A stretch of DNA of 64,000 nucleotides from Streptomyces sp. NBC_00554. Lineage in GTDB: Bacteria; Actinomycetota; Actinomycetes; Streptomycetales; Streptomycetaceae. Below are positions 17,019 to 25,766 of the stretch, one piece after another. The notes under the pieces are model-generated. The model saw only the letters and a program-made list of their open reading frames with translations, searched no databases and had not been told where the DNA came from. Positions within the stretch are counted from its first letter, which is position 1, and each line of letters begins with the position of its first letter. A program made the translations under genes and the position numbers. The stretch spans positions 9,812,501 through 9,876,500 of the forward strand of contig NZ_CP107799.1 of the NCBI RefSeq assembly GCF_041431135.1, written 5' to 3'.

Positions 17019-17810
17019 TCAGGCCCGGAGGGTGGCGCCGCCGTCGACGTACAGGTCGTGCATGGTGATGTGACGGGCGCGGTCGGAGACGAGGAAGGCG
17101 ACAGCGTCGGCGATGTCGGCGGGGTCGGCGATCCGGCCGAGCGGGATGCCCGTGCGGTGTGTCGCGAGGTCACCTTCGATGACGCGCCGGGTCGCTTCCG
17201 CCTGGTCGGTGGAGGCGGTCCACAGCGCGCGCTGCATGTCGGTGAGGGTCGAGCCGGGGGAGACGGTGTTGCACCGGACGCCCCGTGAGGCCACCTCCAG
17301 GCCCAGGCATTTCGTGAACATCACGGCCGCGGCCTTCGAGGCGGCGTAGGCGGCCAAGCCGGCGCGGGGGATACCGGCCGCGTTCGAGGCGACGGTGACG
17401 ATGCTGCCGCGGCCGCGCACTGCCATCCGGCGGGCGACGGAACGCGAGACGTGGAACACGCCGTTGGTGTTGACGGCGAAGGTGGCCGCCCAGTCCGCGT
17501 CCGTCAGGTCCACGACGTCCGAACTCCTGAGGATTCCGGCGACGTTGACCGCGATGTCCAGCGGTCCGAGGGTGCGCTCGGCGTCGGCGACCAGGGCCTC
17601 GACGGCGGCGGCGTCCGTGACGTCGAGCGGGCGGGCGGTGACCTGCTCGCCGTACTTGTCGGCGAGGGCTGTCACGTTCTCGAAGGCCAGGTCGGTGGCG
17701 AGGACGCGGGCGCCCTGCTCGAGGAGCGCCGCGACCACCGCCTCGCCGATACCCCGGCCCGCGCCGGTCACCAGGGCGAGCCTTCCGGCGAGCTCGGTTC
17801 CGGTGCTCAC
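17019..17810 (-). CDS. entA: 2,3-dihydro-2,3-dihydroxybenzoate dehydrogenase
   Basis: A 263-aa classical short-chain dehydrogenase. TGAGRGIG (about 15-22) binds NAD and NVAG lies at 89-92. The catalytic Ser is in SNAAGIPR, and Tyr and Lys are in AAYAASKAA. It oxidises the isochorismatase product to 2,3-dihydroxybenzoate. Assignment rests on its place between the siderophore-binding protein and entC, together with the SDR fold. The GTG start at 17810 overlaps the TGA of the upstream gene (GTGA), so the two are translationally coupled. Confidence 0.88.
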   Translation of the reverse strand: MSTGTELAGRLALVTGAGRGIGEAVVAALLEQGARVLATDLAFENVTALADKYGEQVTARPLDVTDAAAVEALVADAERTLGPLDIAVNVAGILRSSDVVDLTDADWAATFAVNTNGVFHVSRSVARRMAVRGRGSIVTVASNAAGIPRAGLAAYAASKAAAVMFTKCLGLEVASRGVRCNTVSPGSTLTDMQRALWTASTDQAEATRRVIEGDLATHRTGIPLGRIADPADIADAVAFLVSDRARHITMHDLYVDGGATLRA

Positions 17811-18793
17811 TTGACCATGGCCTTCCGGATGTCGTCGAGCACCGAGACGGCCGCCTCGGCGCCGCCCAGGCTCGTCCACTTGGAACCGTCGATCACGGTC
17901 GCGTGCTTGTCCTGTACGGCGCTGAGCTGCTTGTACGCCGCCTTCTTGGCCAGCGCGGCGAGCAGTGCGGCGTCCGAAGTGCCCGGGTCGAGGGTGCCGA
18001 TGAACAGCCAGTCGCCGTCGATCTCCTTGAGGTTCTCCTCGCTGATCGGCGTCGAGTGGCCCTCGCCCTGATCGGCCTGGATTCCGGGCCGCTCGAAGCC
18101 GAGGTCCTTGAGGACGTCGCTGATGAACACGCCCTGCTGCATGACGGCCGAGCCCTTGGCCGAGTAGCGCGTCACGGAGACGCTCGCTCCGGCCCGGTCG
18201 CCGAGGTCCGTCTTCAGAGCCGCGACCTTCGCGTCGTACTCGGTGAGGAATTTCTCGGCCTCGTTGGTCCTGCCGAGCACCTTGCCGGTGAGTTCGAGCG
18301 ACTTCTTCCAGCTCTTGGTGTTGTCGATCGTGACGACGGTGGGGGCGATCTTCCGCAGCTGCGCGAGTACTTGTTCGTCGGCGAGCTGCCCGGCGAGGAT
18401 GACATCCGGCTTGGCCTGGACGACCTTCTCGATGTCGGGGCCGGTCACGGCGCCCACCACGGGTATGTCCTCGGCCTTGTCCGCGAGGTAGGCGGGGGCG
18501 CCCGTCTGGCCGCGGCCGGCCGTCAGGCCCACCGGCTCGACGCCGAGGGTGAGCGCCGAGTCGAGGTCCATCTCGCTGAGCGCGACGACCCGTTCGGGCG
18601 CGGCGGGAACCTTCACCTCGGTGCCGGTGGCGTCGGTGACCTTGGTCGTACTCGCCGCGCTCGTGCCACCGGAGCCGGCGCTTTTCTCCGAGGATCCACA
18701 GGCGGTCACGACCAGCGCGCAGGCGGCGAGAAGAGCGGCCGAAACGGCGGGGCGGGCGATGCCACGGGAGGGGAAGAGCAGGTTCGGCGCCAT
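17807..18793 (-). CDS. fepB: Ferric-siderophore-binding lipoprotein of ABC importer (FepB-like)
   Basis: A 328-aa periplasmic-binding-protein-fold lipoprotein. The signal peptide ends in the lipobox VVTAC (Cys32). The rest is a TroA-type helical-backbone receptor with PERVVALSEMDLDSALTLGVEPVG and KPDVILAGQL. GGAG lies about 10 nt before ATG 18793; a longer frame upstream (to 18895) would spoil the signal peptide. It is first in the biosynthetic operon and divergent from the permease genes, sharing an iron box, so uptake and synthesis are co-regulated. Expected ligand: the ferric catecholate made by this locus. Confidence 0.88.
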   Translation of the reverse strand: MAPNLLFPSRGIARPAVSAALLAACALVVTACGSSEKSAGSGGTSAASTTKVTDATGTEVKVPAAPERVVALSEMDLDSALTLGVEPVGLTAGRGQTGAPAYLADKAEDIPVVGAVTGPDIEKVVQAKPDVILAGQLADEQVLAQLRKIAPTVVTIDNTKSWKKSLELTGKVLGRTNEAEKFLTEYDAKVAALKTDLGDRAGASVSVTRYSAKGSAVMQQGVFISDVLKDLGFERPGIQADQGEGHSTPISEENLKEIDGDWLFIGTLDPGTSDAALLAALAKKAAYKQLSAVQDKHATVIDGSKWTSLGGAEAAVSVLDDIRKAMVK

Positions 18794-18935
18794 GGCCTTG
18801 GATCTCCATAGGTGTTCGAGAGCAGGTGGTCGCGGAAGCGGGCTTCCGACGCCAACATCCGTGCACAGCAAGGCAGTTGATGTGCGTTCAGGCATGCTGA
18901 AGCTGTCGGTTCCGATGGGTTCGGAACGTCGAAAC

Positions 18936-18954
18936 TTAGGCTAGCCTAACCTTA
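18936..18954. promoter_or_regulatory. Iron box between fepB operon and fepDGC operon
   Basis: TTAGGCTAGCCTAACCTTA matches 16 of 19 iron-box positions and contains a perfect 14-bp palindrome (18936-18949). For the minus-strand operon, a TTGACG -35 lies about 17 bp upstream of the TTAGGC portion, so the box covers the -10 region. Confidence 0.85.
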
Positions 18955-20060
18955 TGAAAAATTGGACGTCAACAAATGTGTCAACAATCCGGGGGGTGCG
19001 AGCCATCGACCGGGCCGGATCCGGCCGGCCACTCCCGTCGGAGACGCGCCCCGTCCTCCTGGCCACCGCGGGGCTCGTCCTCCTGCTGCCGGCCCTCGCC
19101 CTGCTGTCGCTCCTCATCGGCACCGGATCCAGCTCCGTCGGCGGCGCCTGGGACTACCTGGTCGGCGACCCGGCGGCCCGCGCGGACGCCCAACTCCGGC
19201 TTGCCGTCATGGACGTACGCCTCCCGCGCACCCTCGCCGCCGTACTCGTCGGCGCCTGCCTCGGCACGGCCGGCTGCCTCCTCCAGGCCGCGACCCGCAA
19301 CCCCCTCGCGGAGACCGGGCTGCTCGGCGTCAACTCCGGCGCCGCCTTCGCCGTCGTCCTCGGACTGACATACTTCGGCGCGTCCTCGTCCGCCGCGCTG
19401 ATGGTGTGGGCCCTGCTCGGCGGCATGACCGCGAGCGCCGTCGTCCTGCTGCTCGCCGCATCCGGGCGCGCCGCCGGCTCCCCGCTGCGGCTCGTCCTCG
19501 TGGGCTCCGCGCTCGGCGCCACCTTCCACGGCCTCACGTCGTACGTCCTGCTCGGCACCCGGTCGACGTACGACACCTACCGCTACTGGACGATCGGTTC
19601 GCTCGCCGGAGTCGAGACCGCCGGCCTCCTGCCCCTGCTGCCGCTCGCCGCCCTCGGCCTGCTCGTCGCGCTCGGCAGCGCCCGCCCCCTGTCGGCCCTC
19701 GGCCTCGGCGACGACATCGCCCGCTCACTCGGCCACCATCCCGGCCGGATCCGACTGATCGTGGCAGGGGCCGTGTCGCTCCTCGTCGGCTGCGCGGTCG
19801 CGGTGGCGGGCCCCATCGCCTTCCTCGGACTGCTCGCGCCCTACGCCGCCCGAGCCCTCACCGGGGCACGGATGGCCCCCCAACTCGTCCTGTCCGCACT
19901 GATCGCGGCCGATGTCATGATCCTCGCCGACATCCTCGCCCGGATCGTCATCCGGCCCTGGGAGACACCGGTCAGTGTGCTGCTCGCCTTCGTGGGCGGG
20001 CCGCTGCTCGTGTGGATCGCCCGCTCGTCGCGCCTCTCCACGGCGGGAGCGGCGGCATGA
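18954..20060 (+). CDS. fepD: Ferric-siderophore ABC permease (FepD/FecCD family), first subunit
   Basis: A 368-aa FecCD-family integral membrane protein with about ten hydrophobic helices. DVRLPRTLAAVLVGACLGTAGCLLQAATRNPLAETGLLGVNSGAA is the family signature region in two pieces, and GPIAFLGLLAPYAAR matches the cytoplasmic coupling helix. The annotated ATG 18954 lies at the very edge of the iron box, too close to the expected transcription start. GTG 18978 or GTG 18996, both in frame and before the first helix, are realistic alternatives. Its stop overlaps the next gene by ATGA. Confidence 0.88.
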   Translation: MKNWTSTNVSTIRGVRAIDRAGSGRPLPSETRPVLLATAGLVLLLPALALLSLLIGTGSSSVGGAWDYLVGDPAARADAQLRLAVMDVRLPRTLAAVLVGACLGTAGCLLQAATRNPLAETGLLGVNSGAAFAVVLGLTYFGASSSAALMVWALLGGMTASAVVLLLAASGRAAGSPLRLVLVGSALGATFHGLTSYVLLGTRSTYDTYRYWTIGSLAGVETAGLLPLLPLAALGLLVALGSARPLSALGLGDDIARSLGHHPGRIRLIVAGAVSLLVGCAVAVAGPIAFLGLLAPYAARALTGARMAPQLVLSALIAADVMILADILARIVIRPWETPVSVLLAFVGGPLLVWIARSSRLSTAGAAA

Positions 20061-21121
20061 CAGAAGTGACATCACGGGATGTGACTCCGCCCGACAGCAC
20101 GGTGCTGCGCACCGGCGGCCTCTCCTGGCTCTTCCCGCGCCGCGGCGCGCTCGCCGTCGCCGTCCTCGTCCCCCTGCTCCTCGTCCTCATCGCCCTTGCG
20201 GTGCTGGCGAGTTCGACCGGGATGAGCCTGTCCCAGACCCTCTCCGGACTGCTCGGCACCGGCGACGCCGGGACCGTCATGATCGTGCGGGACTTCCGGC
20301 TGCCACGCATCTTCGTCGGCCTCATGGTGGGCGCCGCCCTTGGTATCGCCGGCTGCCTCACCCAGACCCTCGCGGGCAACCGGCTCGCCACCCCCGACCT
20401 CGTCGGCGTCAACGAGGGCGCCACCGCGGCCGTCGTCGCCTCGGCGGCCGGCTCCGCGACCGGCATGGTGGGCGACTGGTGGCTCGGTCCGCTCGGCGCC
20501 GTCGCCGCTGCGGTCCTCGTCGTCCTGTGCGCGGGCGGAGCGGGCGCCGCCGGCTACCGCGTCCTGGTGGTCGGCATCGGCGTCTCCACGTTCATCGGCG
20601 CAGTGAGCGACCTCATCATGTCCCGCGAGAACGACAACACCGCGGGCGGCGTGTTCCTTTGGGCAGTCGGCAGCCTCAACGGGCGCGACTGGAACGTCGG
20701 TACGCCGCTGCTGATCGCCCTGCTGTTCCTGGTCCCCCTCTCGCTGGCGGCCGGGCACCGCCTCCAACTCCTGCGTTTCGACGACGACATGGCGGCCTCG
20801 CTCGGCGTCGACCTGCGACGGATACGCTCGGCCGCGCTCGCCCTGGCCGTCGCTCTCGCCGGCACAGCGGTGGGCGTCGGCGGCCCCATCGCCTTCGTCG
20901 CCCTCGCCGCCCCGATCCTCGCCCAGCGACTGGCCGGACCCACCCGAGTCCCGGTCCTCGGCTCCGCCCTGACCGGCGTCGCACTCATCGCCGCGGCCGA
21001 CGCGCTGGGCCGGGTCGTCGCCCCCGTCGAACTCCCCGTCGGTGTCGTCACCAGCGTCCTCGGCGGCCCCTTCCTCCTCTGGGTCCTCTTCCGCCCGGAC
21101 CGGACCACCGGAAAGGCCTGA
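20057..21121 (+). CDS. fepG: Ferric-siderophore ABC permease, second subunit (FepG-like)
   Basis: A 354-aa FecCD-family permease, the partner of the preceding subunit. RDFRLPRIFVGLMVGAALGIAGCLTQ and NRLATPDLVGVNEGA are the conserved blocks, and GGPIAFVALAAP is the coupling region. Together with FepD and two copies of the ATPase it would form the importer. Translation is coupled to fepD by a 4-nt overlap. Confidence 0.9.
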   Translation: MTEVTSRDVTPPDSTVLRTGGLSWLFPRRGALAVAVLVPLLLVLIALAVLASSTGMSLSQTLSGLLGTGDAGTVMIVRDFRLPRIFVGLMVGAALGIAGCLTQTLAGNRLATPDLVGVNEGATAAVVASAAGSATGMVGDWWLGPLGAVAAAVLVVLCAGGAGAAGYRVLVVGIGVSTFIGAVSDLIMSRENDNTAGGVFLWAVGSLNGRDWNVGTPLLIALLFLVPLSLAAGHRLQLLRFDDDMAASLGVDLRRIRSAALALAVALAGTAVGVGGPIAFVALAAPILAQRLAGPTRVPVLGSALTGVALIAAADALGRVVAPVELPVGVVTSVLGGPFLLWVLFRPDRTTGKA

Positions 21122-21128
21122 CCTCCCC

Positions 21129-22037
21129 ATGCACGATCACCCCATGGCCGACGCGAGAGGTGCAGTGCTCGGCCTCGAAGTCCGCGCACTGCACGCCGGT
21201 TACCCCGGCCGCCCCGTCGTCCAGGACGTCGACCTCACCCTCCCCGCCGGGCAGGTCGCCGCCATAGTCGGCCCCAACGGCTGTGGAAAATCAACCCTGT
21301 TGCGCGCCATCGCCCGGCTGCACCGGCCCGAGTCCGGCACGGTCCACGCCGACGGAGCCGACATTTGGAGCCTGGGCCGACGCCAGGCCGCCCACCGGGT
21401 CGCCCTGCTCCCGCAATCGCCGCGCGCCCCCGAAGCCGTCACCGTGGCCGGGCTCGTGCGCTACGGCCGCCATCCCCGCCAAGGCCTGCTGCGCCAGTGG
21501 TCGCGCGAGGACGAGCAGGCCGTACGCGACGCACTGGAGGCCACCGGTACCACCGAACTGGCCGCCGAACGCCTCGACCGGCTCTCCGGCGGACAACGCC
21601 AGCGCTGCTGGCTTGCGATGGTCCTGGCCCAGCACACGCCCGTCGTCCTGCTCGACGAACCCACCAGCGCCCTCGACCTCGGACACGCGGTCGACGTCCT
21701 CGAACTCGTCCGCGAGGTCGCCGCCACCGGCCGCACCGTCGTCATGGTCCAGCACGACCTCGCAGCCGCCGCGCGCTACGCCGACACCGTCATCGCCATG
21801 AAGAACGGCCGCGTCATCGCCCAGGGCGTCCCCCGCGACACGGTCGACGAGGCCCTGGTGAAGGAGCTCTACGCCCTGGACGCCGACATACTCCAAGCCC
21901 CCGGCGACGCCTCGCCGGTCGTCGTACCGCGCGCCCGCCGGACGGACGGACGACCGGCGTCCGAGCCCCCTTCGCCGTCACCGGCAGCCTCCGCGCCTCC
22001 TTCGCTCACTCCGGCGCCGTCGGCAGCCACAGAGTGA
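21129..22037 (+). CDS. fepC: Ferric-siderophore ABC transporter ATP-binding protein (FepC-like)
   Basis: A 302-aa ABC ATPase of the iron-chelate subfamily. Walker A is GPNGCGKST, the Q-loop LLPQS, the signature LSGGQRQR, Walker B VVLLDEP and the switch VQHD. The ATG at 21129 lies 7 nt after the permease stop; ATG 21144 is an alternative. A Pro/Ser/Ala-rich tail of about 45 residues follows the ATPase domain. The 3' end overlaps the convergent histidine-kinase gene by 32 nt. Confidence 0.9.
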   Translation: MHDHPMADARGAVLGLEVRALHAGYPGRPVVQDVDLTLPAGQVAAIVGPNGCGKSTLLRAIARLHRPESGTVHADGADIWSLGRRQAAHRVALLPQSPRAPEAVTVAGLVRYGRHPRQGLLRQWSREDEQAVRDALEATGTTELAAERLDRLSGGQRQRCWLAMVLAQHTPVVLLDEPTSALDLGHAVDVLELVREVAATGRTVVMVQHDLAAAARYADTVIAMKNGRVIAQGVPRDTVDEALVKELYALDADILQAPGDASPVVVPRARRTDGRPASEPPSPSPAASAPPSLTPAPSAATE

Positions 22038-23103
22038 AGGTCGCCCCCTTGCCCGGTCCCGGCGACGCCGCGGTGACGTCTCCCTCGTGGGCCCGGGCGA
22101 TGCCCCGGGCGATGGTCAGGCCGATGCCGCTGCCGCCGGCCGGGGCGGGCCGCCCCGGGTGCTCGAGGCGTTCGAAGCGGCTGAAGATCCGGTTCAGGTC
22201 GTGCCCGGGGATGCCGACACCGTCGTCCGTGACGCGGACGACGACGCGGGGCTGCGGACCGGCTTCGCCGTGCACGGAGACCGACACGCTGCCGTGCGCG
22301 TCACACGCGATCAGCGCGTTGCCGAGCAGGTTCACCAGGACCTGGGTGACCCGGTCGGGATCGCAGAAGGCGATGACCGGTGCGTCCGCCACGACGGTGA
22401 GGTCCACCCCCTGGCCGTCGTACTGGGGGCGCAGCCGCTCCGCCGTGGCCCGGGCCAGCGCGGCGACGTCCGCGTCCTCGTAGTGCAGGGCGAAGGCTCC
22501 CTCCTCGACCCGCGACAGACTCGAGAGGTCGGACGCCAGCCGCCGCAGCCGGTCGAGGTCGTCGGAGAGCGAGGCGAACATCGCGTCGTCCGGTGTGAAG
22601 ATCCCGTCGGCCATGCCCTCGATCTGGCCGTGCAGGATGGTGATGGGGGTCCGCATCTCATGGGCGATCTCGGAGACAAGGCGGGCGCGCCGCCGCTCGG
22701 TGTCGGCGAGCGCGGCCGCCAGTGTGTTCACGTCCTCGACCAGCGCGGCGAAGCCCGGCTCGCTGGGCAGTTCGAGGACGGTGTCGTAACGCCCTTCGGC
22801 GAGCCGGCGGGTGGCCGCGCGGATGGTGTCCAGTGGGCGTACCAGGAACCGGGACAGCACGACGGCCGCGAGGACGGCGGCCGCGACCCCGGTCCAGAAG
22901 CCGATGTTGTCGGGGTCGACGCGGTGGTTCCAGGGGCCCCTGACCAGGATCTTGGCCACTGCTGTCGCCCCCAGTGTCACCACCAGGACCGTGACATGGG
23001 AGAGCACCAGACGGTTGCGGAGCGAGAGGCGGGAGTGGACCCGCCGCAGCCGGGCACGCCAGGTGCCCGAGGGGCGTGCGGCGGTGTCTTTTCCCTTGGC
23101 CAC
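22006..23103 (-). CDS. Sensor histidine kinase
   Basis: A 365-aa membrane kinase. There are two transmembrane segments (about 32-52 and 68-88) with a very short extracytoplasmic loop. A HAMP-like linker follows, then the H-box SEIAHEMRTPI with phospho-acceptor His148, an N-box (LVNLLGNAL) and G-boxes (DDGVGIPG, GGSGIGLTI). The GTG start overlaps the response-regulator stop by one base (TAGTG). The signal is unknown; the short sensor loop suggests membrane-proximal or cell-envelope sensing. Confidence 0.92.
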   Translation of the reverse strand: MAKGKDTAARPSGTWRARLRRVHSRLSLRNRLVLSHVTVLVVTLGATAVAKILVRGPWNHRVDPDNIGFWTGVAAAVLAAVVLSRFLVRPLDTIRAATRRLAEGRYDTVLELPSEPGFAALVEDVNTLAAALADTERRRARLVSEIAHEMRTPITILHGQIEGMADGIFTPDDAMFASLSDDLDRLRRLASDLSSLSRVEEGAFALHYEDADVAALARATAERLRPQYDGQGVDLTVVADAPVIAFCDPDRVTQVLVNLLGNALIACDAHGSVSVSVHGEAGPQPRVVVRVTDDGVGIPGHDLNRIFSRFERLEHPGRPAPAGGSGIGLTIARGIARAHEGDVTAASPGPGKGATFTLWLPTAPE

Positions 23104-23846
23104 TATGGCGTGTCCTGTGGGTTCGGGGCCGGTACGCCCTGGGCGGGACGGCCGATGAACCGGTATCCCACGGCCCGTACGGTGCCCACGAATCGGGGCG
23201 CGTTCGCGTCGTCGCGCAGCGCCCGCCGCAGCGTACGAATGTGTACGTCCACGAGTCGTTCGTCACCGAAGAAGTCCTCGCCCCACACCTGGGTGAGCAG
23301 ACCGCGCCGGGTGAACACGCGGCCGGGAGCACGGGCCATGGCGACCAGCAGGTCGAAGTCGAGGGCGGACAGTTCCGCCGTATGGTCGCCGTCGATCACG
23401 ACCGTCCGCGTGGCCGGATCGGCGATGAGGCCGTCGAAACGGAGCGTGCCGTCATCGTCCGGAGCCCCTCCGGGGCCGTTGTCGGTACGCCGCAGGATGG
23501 CCCGTACCCGCAGGGCGAGTTCGCGCGGACTGAACGGTTTGGTGACGTAGTCGTCGCTGCCGTTGGTGAAGCCGATGAGCCGGTCCACCTCCTCGGTCCG
23601 CGCGGTGAGCATGATGACGGGGACCTGGCTGGACTGCCGGATCCGGCGCAGTACCTGGAAGCCGTCGAGGCCCGGCAGCATCACGTCGAGGACCACCAGG
23701 TCGGGCCGGTTCTGGGCGACGGCCCGCAACCCGGAGGGCCCGTCGGCGGCCTCCACCACCTGGAACCCGTCCGCCTCCAGATAACCGCGTACGGTCATCC
23801 GGATCTTGGGTTCGTCATCGACGACCAGAACGCGCTGTGTACTCAT
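23103..23846 (-). CDS. Response regulator, OmpR/PhoB family
   Basis: A 247-aa regulator. The receiver domain has acidic pocket DDE (10-12), phospho-acceptor Asp54 in VVLDVMLPG, the LTART switch and TKPFSPREL. A winged-helix DNA-binding domain follows (VFTRRGLLTQVWG, DVHIRTLRRAL, TVRAVGYRF). ATG 23846 has GGAAAG upstream; an in-frame GTG at 23855 is possible. Its 5' end overlaps the 3' end of the upstream fusion gene by about 32 nt, and its stop touches the kinase start. Targets may include this operon. Confidence 0.92.
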   Translation of the reverse strand: MSTQRVLVVDDEPKIRMTVRGYLEADGFQVVEAADGPSGLRAVAQNRPDLVVLDVMLPGLDGFQVLRRIRQSSQVPVIMLTARTEEVDRLIGFTNGSDDYVTKPFSPRELALRVRAILRRTDNGPGGAPDDDGTLRFDGLIADPATRTVVIDGDHTAELSALDFDLLVAMARAPGRVFTRRGLLTQVWGEDFFGDERLVDVHIRTLRRALRDDANAPRFVGTVRAVGYRFIGRPAQGVPAPNPQDTP

Positions 23847-25302
23847 CGTGCTCACTTTCCGGCACAGGCGTGGCAAGGGTCCCGGCCACTGCTGCGGATT
23901 CTCCGGCGGCCCGGAGATACAGGTCCTCGAATGCCGCCAGCGTACGGCGGATGTCGTGCTCGGCGACGATTTCCCTGCCGGCTTCGCCCATCCGCAGGCG
24001 GGCCACGGGATCGCGAAGAAGGAGGTTCTCCGGCATGAAGTGGTTGGTGGCCACCACGGGTGTCCCACGCCGCTGTGCGGCGGCCGCCAGCGCCCGGCAA
24101 ACGGAGAAGTGGGACTGGATGTGCACCACGTCGGGAGAGAGCCGGTCCAGCAGACGGGCCACGGGCCGGGCGGTCTGCCAGGGCAGACAGACGCGGAAGG
24201 TGGGATGAAAAGGGGTCCGGTGGGAGGCGATCCGGTGCACGGTGATCCCCTTCTCCACGGCGCTACCGGGGCCCGCCTCCGTCGCGGGGCAGACGATGTG
24301 GACCTCGTGCCCCCGGCCCAGGAGCCCCTCGGCGAGCCGCTGGGTGAAGTTCGCGGCGCCGTTCACGTCCGGCGGGAAGGTGTCGGCGCCGATGACGATT
24401 CGCTGGGAGCGGGGGCCTTGCAGGACGCACTTCGGCGGCTCTGAGGGTCCGCTACTCGCGGTGAGGTGGGGAAAGGGAGTTGAACGGGTGATGTGGAGCA
24501 CCCCCGTGAGCGCAAGCGCCCAGCAGGCCAGGGCTGTGCCGACGGTGGCCGGGGCGAGCCCGGGGGCCTCGCCGAGCAGACCGACCCCGATCACCACGGC
24601 GACGAACGGATCGACGAGGGTGAGGCAGGCGACCGTGACCTCGGGCGGCCCCGCGGCCTGGGCGCCCTGCGTGAGCCAGAAACCGGCGAGGGCTGCGAGG
24701 CCCAGTCCGGCGAGCGTGCCGTACAGCGCCCCGCTCACACCGGATGACGTGAACTCCTCACCGGCCGCCCGCAGTAGCACCGACATACAGCCGTAGGCGC
24801 TCCCGGCGCCGACGGCTCGCGCCACACAACGGCCTTGGCCCGGCAGCACGTTGGAAAGCCCTGCGCAGCAGGTCACGATCAGCAGGACCAGGGCCCCGGC
24901 CTGGAACTGGGCCGTCGTCGTGACGGAAGTGGCGACGGTGGCACCCGAAGCGATCACCGCGAAGGTCCCCGTCCCGACGACGATCGCGGCCAGCGCCAGC
25001 CCCGTGGCCCGGTCGAGCCCGGTACGGCGGACCCGCAGTCCCCACAGCACGCTCACCACGACGGCACTCACACCGAGCGGTTGCACGACCGTCACGGGCG
25101 CCAGTCGCAAGGACGTGATGTGCAGTGTCGTACCGGCCCCCAGCAGGGCGAGCCCGGCCAGCCAGCGCGGTCGCCGCACGACGGCCGACAGCGCGGTCGG
25201 CTTCTCCGGGGAGACTTGGTGGGTCGCGTCGTACTGGAGTCGCGCGCCCGCCGCGTAGCAGCACGCGTTCAACAGGCTCAGGATGATGGCCAGTTCGGTC
25301 AT
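23815..25302 (-). CDS. DMT-type transporter fused to an internally deleted glycosyltransferase
   Basis: A 495-aa open frame with two unrelated parts. Residues 1-275 form about ten hydrophobic helices of a drug/metabolite-type transporter. Residues 300-427 match the N-terminal Rossmann half of a GT4-type glycosyltransferase (RIVIGADTFPPDVNGAA, GHEVHIVCPA, PDVVHIQSHF, ATNHFMPENL). The frame then jumps straight to the GT4 C-terminus (LLRDPVARLRMGEAGREI, 427-445), omitting most of the nucleotide-sugar-binding domain. The junction is near base 24021. The transporter part may work; the glycosyltransferase part should not. The start overlaps the upstream small ORF by one base and the end runs into the response-regulator gene. 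Confidence 0.75.
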   Translation of the reverse strand: MTELAIILSLLNACCYAAGARLQYDATHQVSPEKPTALSAVVRRPRWLAGLALLGAGTTLHITSLRLAPVTVVQPLGVSAVVVSVLWGLRVRRTGLDRATGLALAAIVVGTGTFAVIASGATVATSVTTTAQFQAGALVLLIVTCCAGLSNVLPGQGRCVARAVGAGSAYGCMSVLLRAAGEEFTSSGVSGALYGTLAGLGLAALAGFWLTQGAQAAGPPEVTVACLTLVDPFVAVVIGVGLLGEAPGLAPATVGTALACWALALTGVLHITRSTPFPHLTASSGPSEPPKCVLQGPRSQRIVIGADTFPPDVNGAANFTQRLAEGLLGRGHEVHIVCPATEAGPGSAVEKGITVHRIASHRTPFHPTFRVCLPWQTARPVARLLDRLSPDVVHIQSHFSVCRALAAAAQRRGTPVVATNHFMPENLLLRDPVARLRMGEAGREIVAEHDIRRTLAAFEDLYLRAAGESAAVAGTLATPVPESEHDEYTARSGRR

Positions 25303-25526
25303 CAGCGGTTCCGGCCGACGCGCAGCATGTCGGCCATCGCGAACAGCAGGGCGATCTCCAGGCCCAGCGTCACCCGCTCGGCCAGTGAGGCGCCCGCCGC
25401 ATGTCGGTGCACCAGTCCGCTGAGGGCGAGCAGGGCCGAGCCGGTGAGGGCGGAGTGCGCCGCCGACGCCGGCCGGCCGTGACCACCGTGGTCGGCAGCG
25501 GCGTGCGGTGAGAGGAGAACGTGCAT
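25302..25526 (-). CDS. Small protein with one hydrophobic helix
   Basis: A 74-aa open frame whose TGA overlaps the next start (TGATG). The N-terminal part is His/Ala-rich (LLSPHAAADHGGHG). The C-terminal half, including LAERVTLGLEIALLFAMADMLRVGRNR, could form one membrane helix with a basic end. No family recognised. It is supported by translational coupling, but the ribosome site is weak and the start is uncertain. Confidence 0.45.
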   Translation of the reverse strand: MHVLLSPHAAADHGGHGRPASAAHSALTGSALLALSGLVHRHAAGASLAERVTLGLEIALLFAMADMLRVGRNR

Positions 25527-25705
25527 GACCGCCAGACAACGGGCGGCCGATAAGGCACGTACCACTCGCCGTATGAAGCTTCCGTGAAGCGGAGCCCGGT
25601 GCTCCTGACCGGGGCTACGCAGCGACCGTTGCGGGAGAGGCGGTTCAATACCGCTGTGGCGGGACCGTAGCGTCGTCGAAGTACAGCGGCAATATGGAGA
25701 ACAAA

Positions 25706-25717
25706 ATTGTTGACAAT
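25706..25717. promoter_or_regulatory. Operator/promoter of gntR-gal operon
   Basis: ATTGTTGACAAT has 5-bp inverted arms around TG and contains a TTGACA -35 (25710-25715). A TTTAGG sequence 16 bp further on may be the -10. The same arrangement recurs before the MFS gene. Confidence 0.6.
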
Positions 25718-25766
25718 CTTGTTGGACTAGATTTAGGTTCGACAGGCACTCACTCAGGGAGGGCAC

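Noticed and set aside
17019..18866. A 615-codon frame suggesting an EntA fusion with a long N-terminal extension
   Set aside because: The first ~350 codons are out-of-frame reading of fepB. EntA begins at GTG 17810, coupled to the fepB stop.
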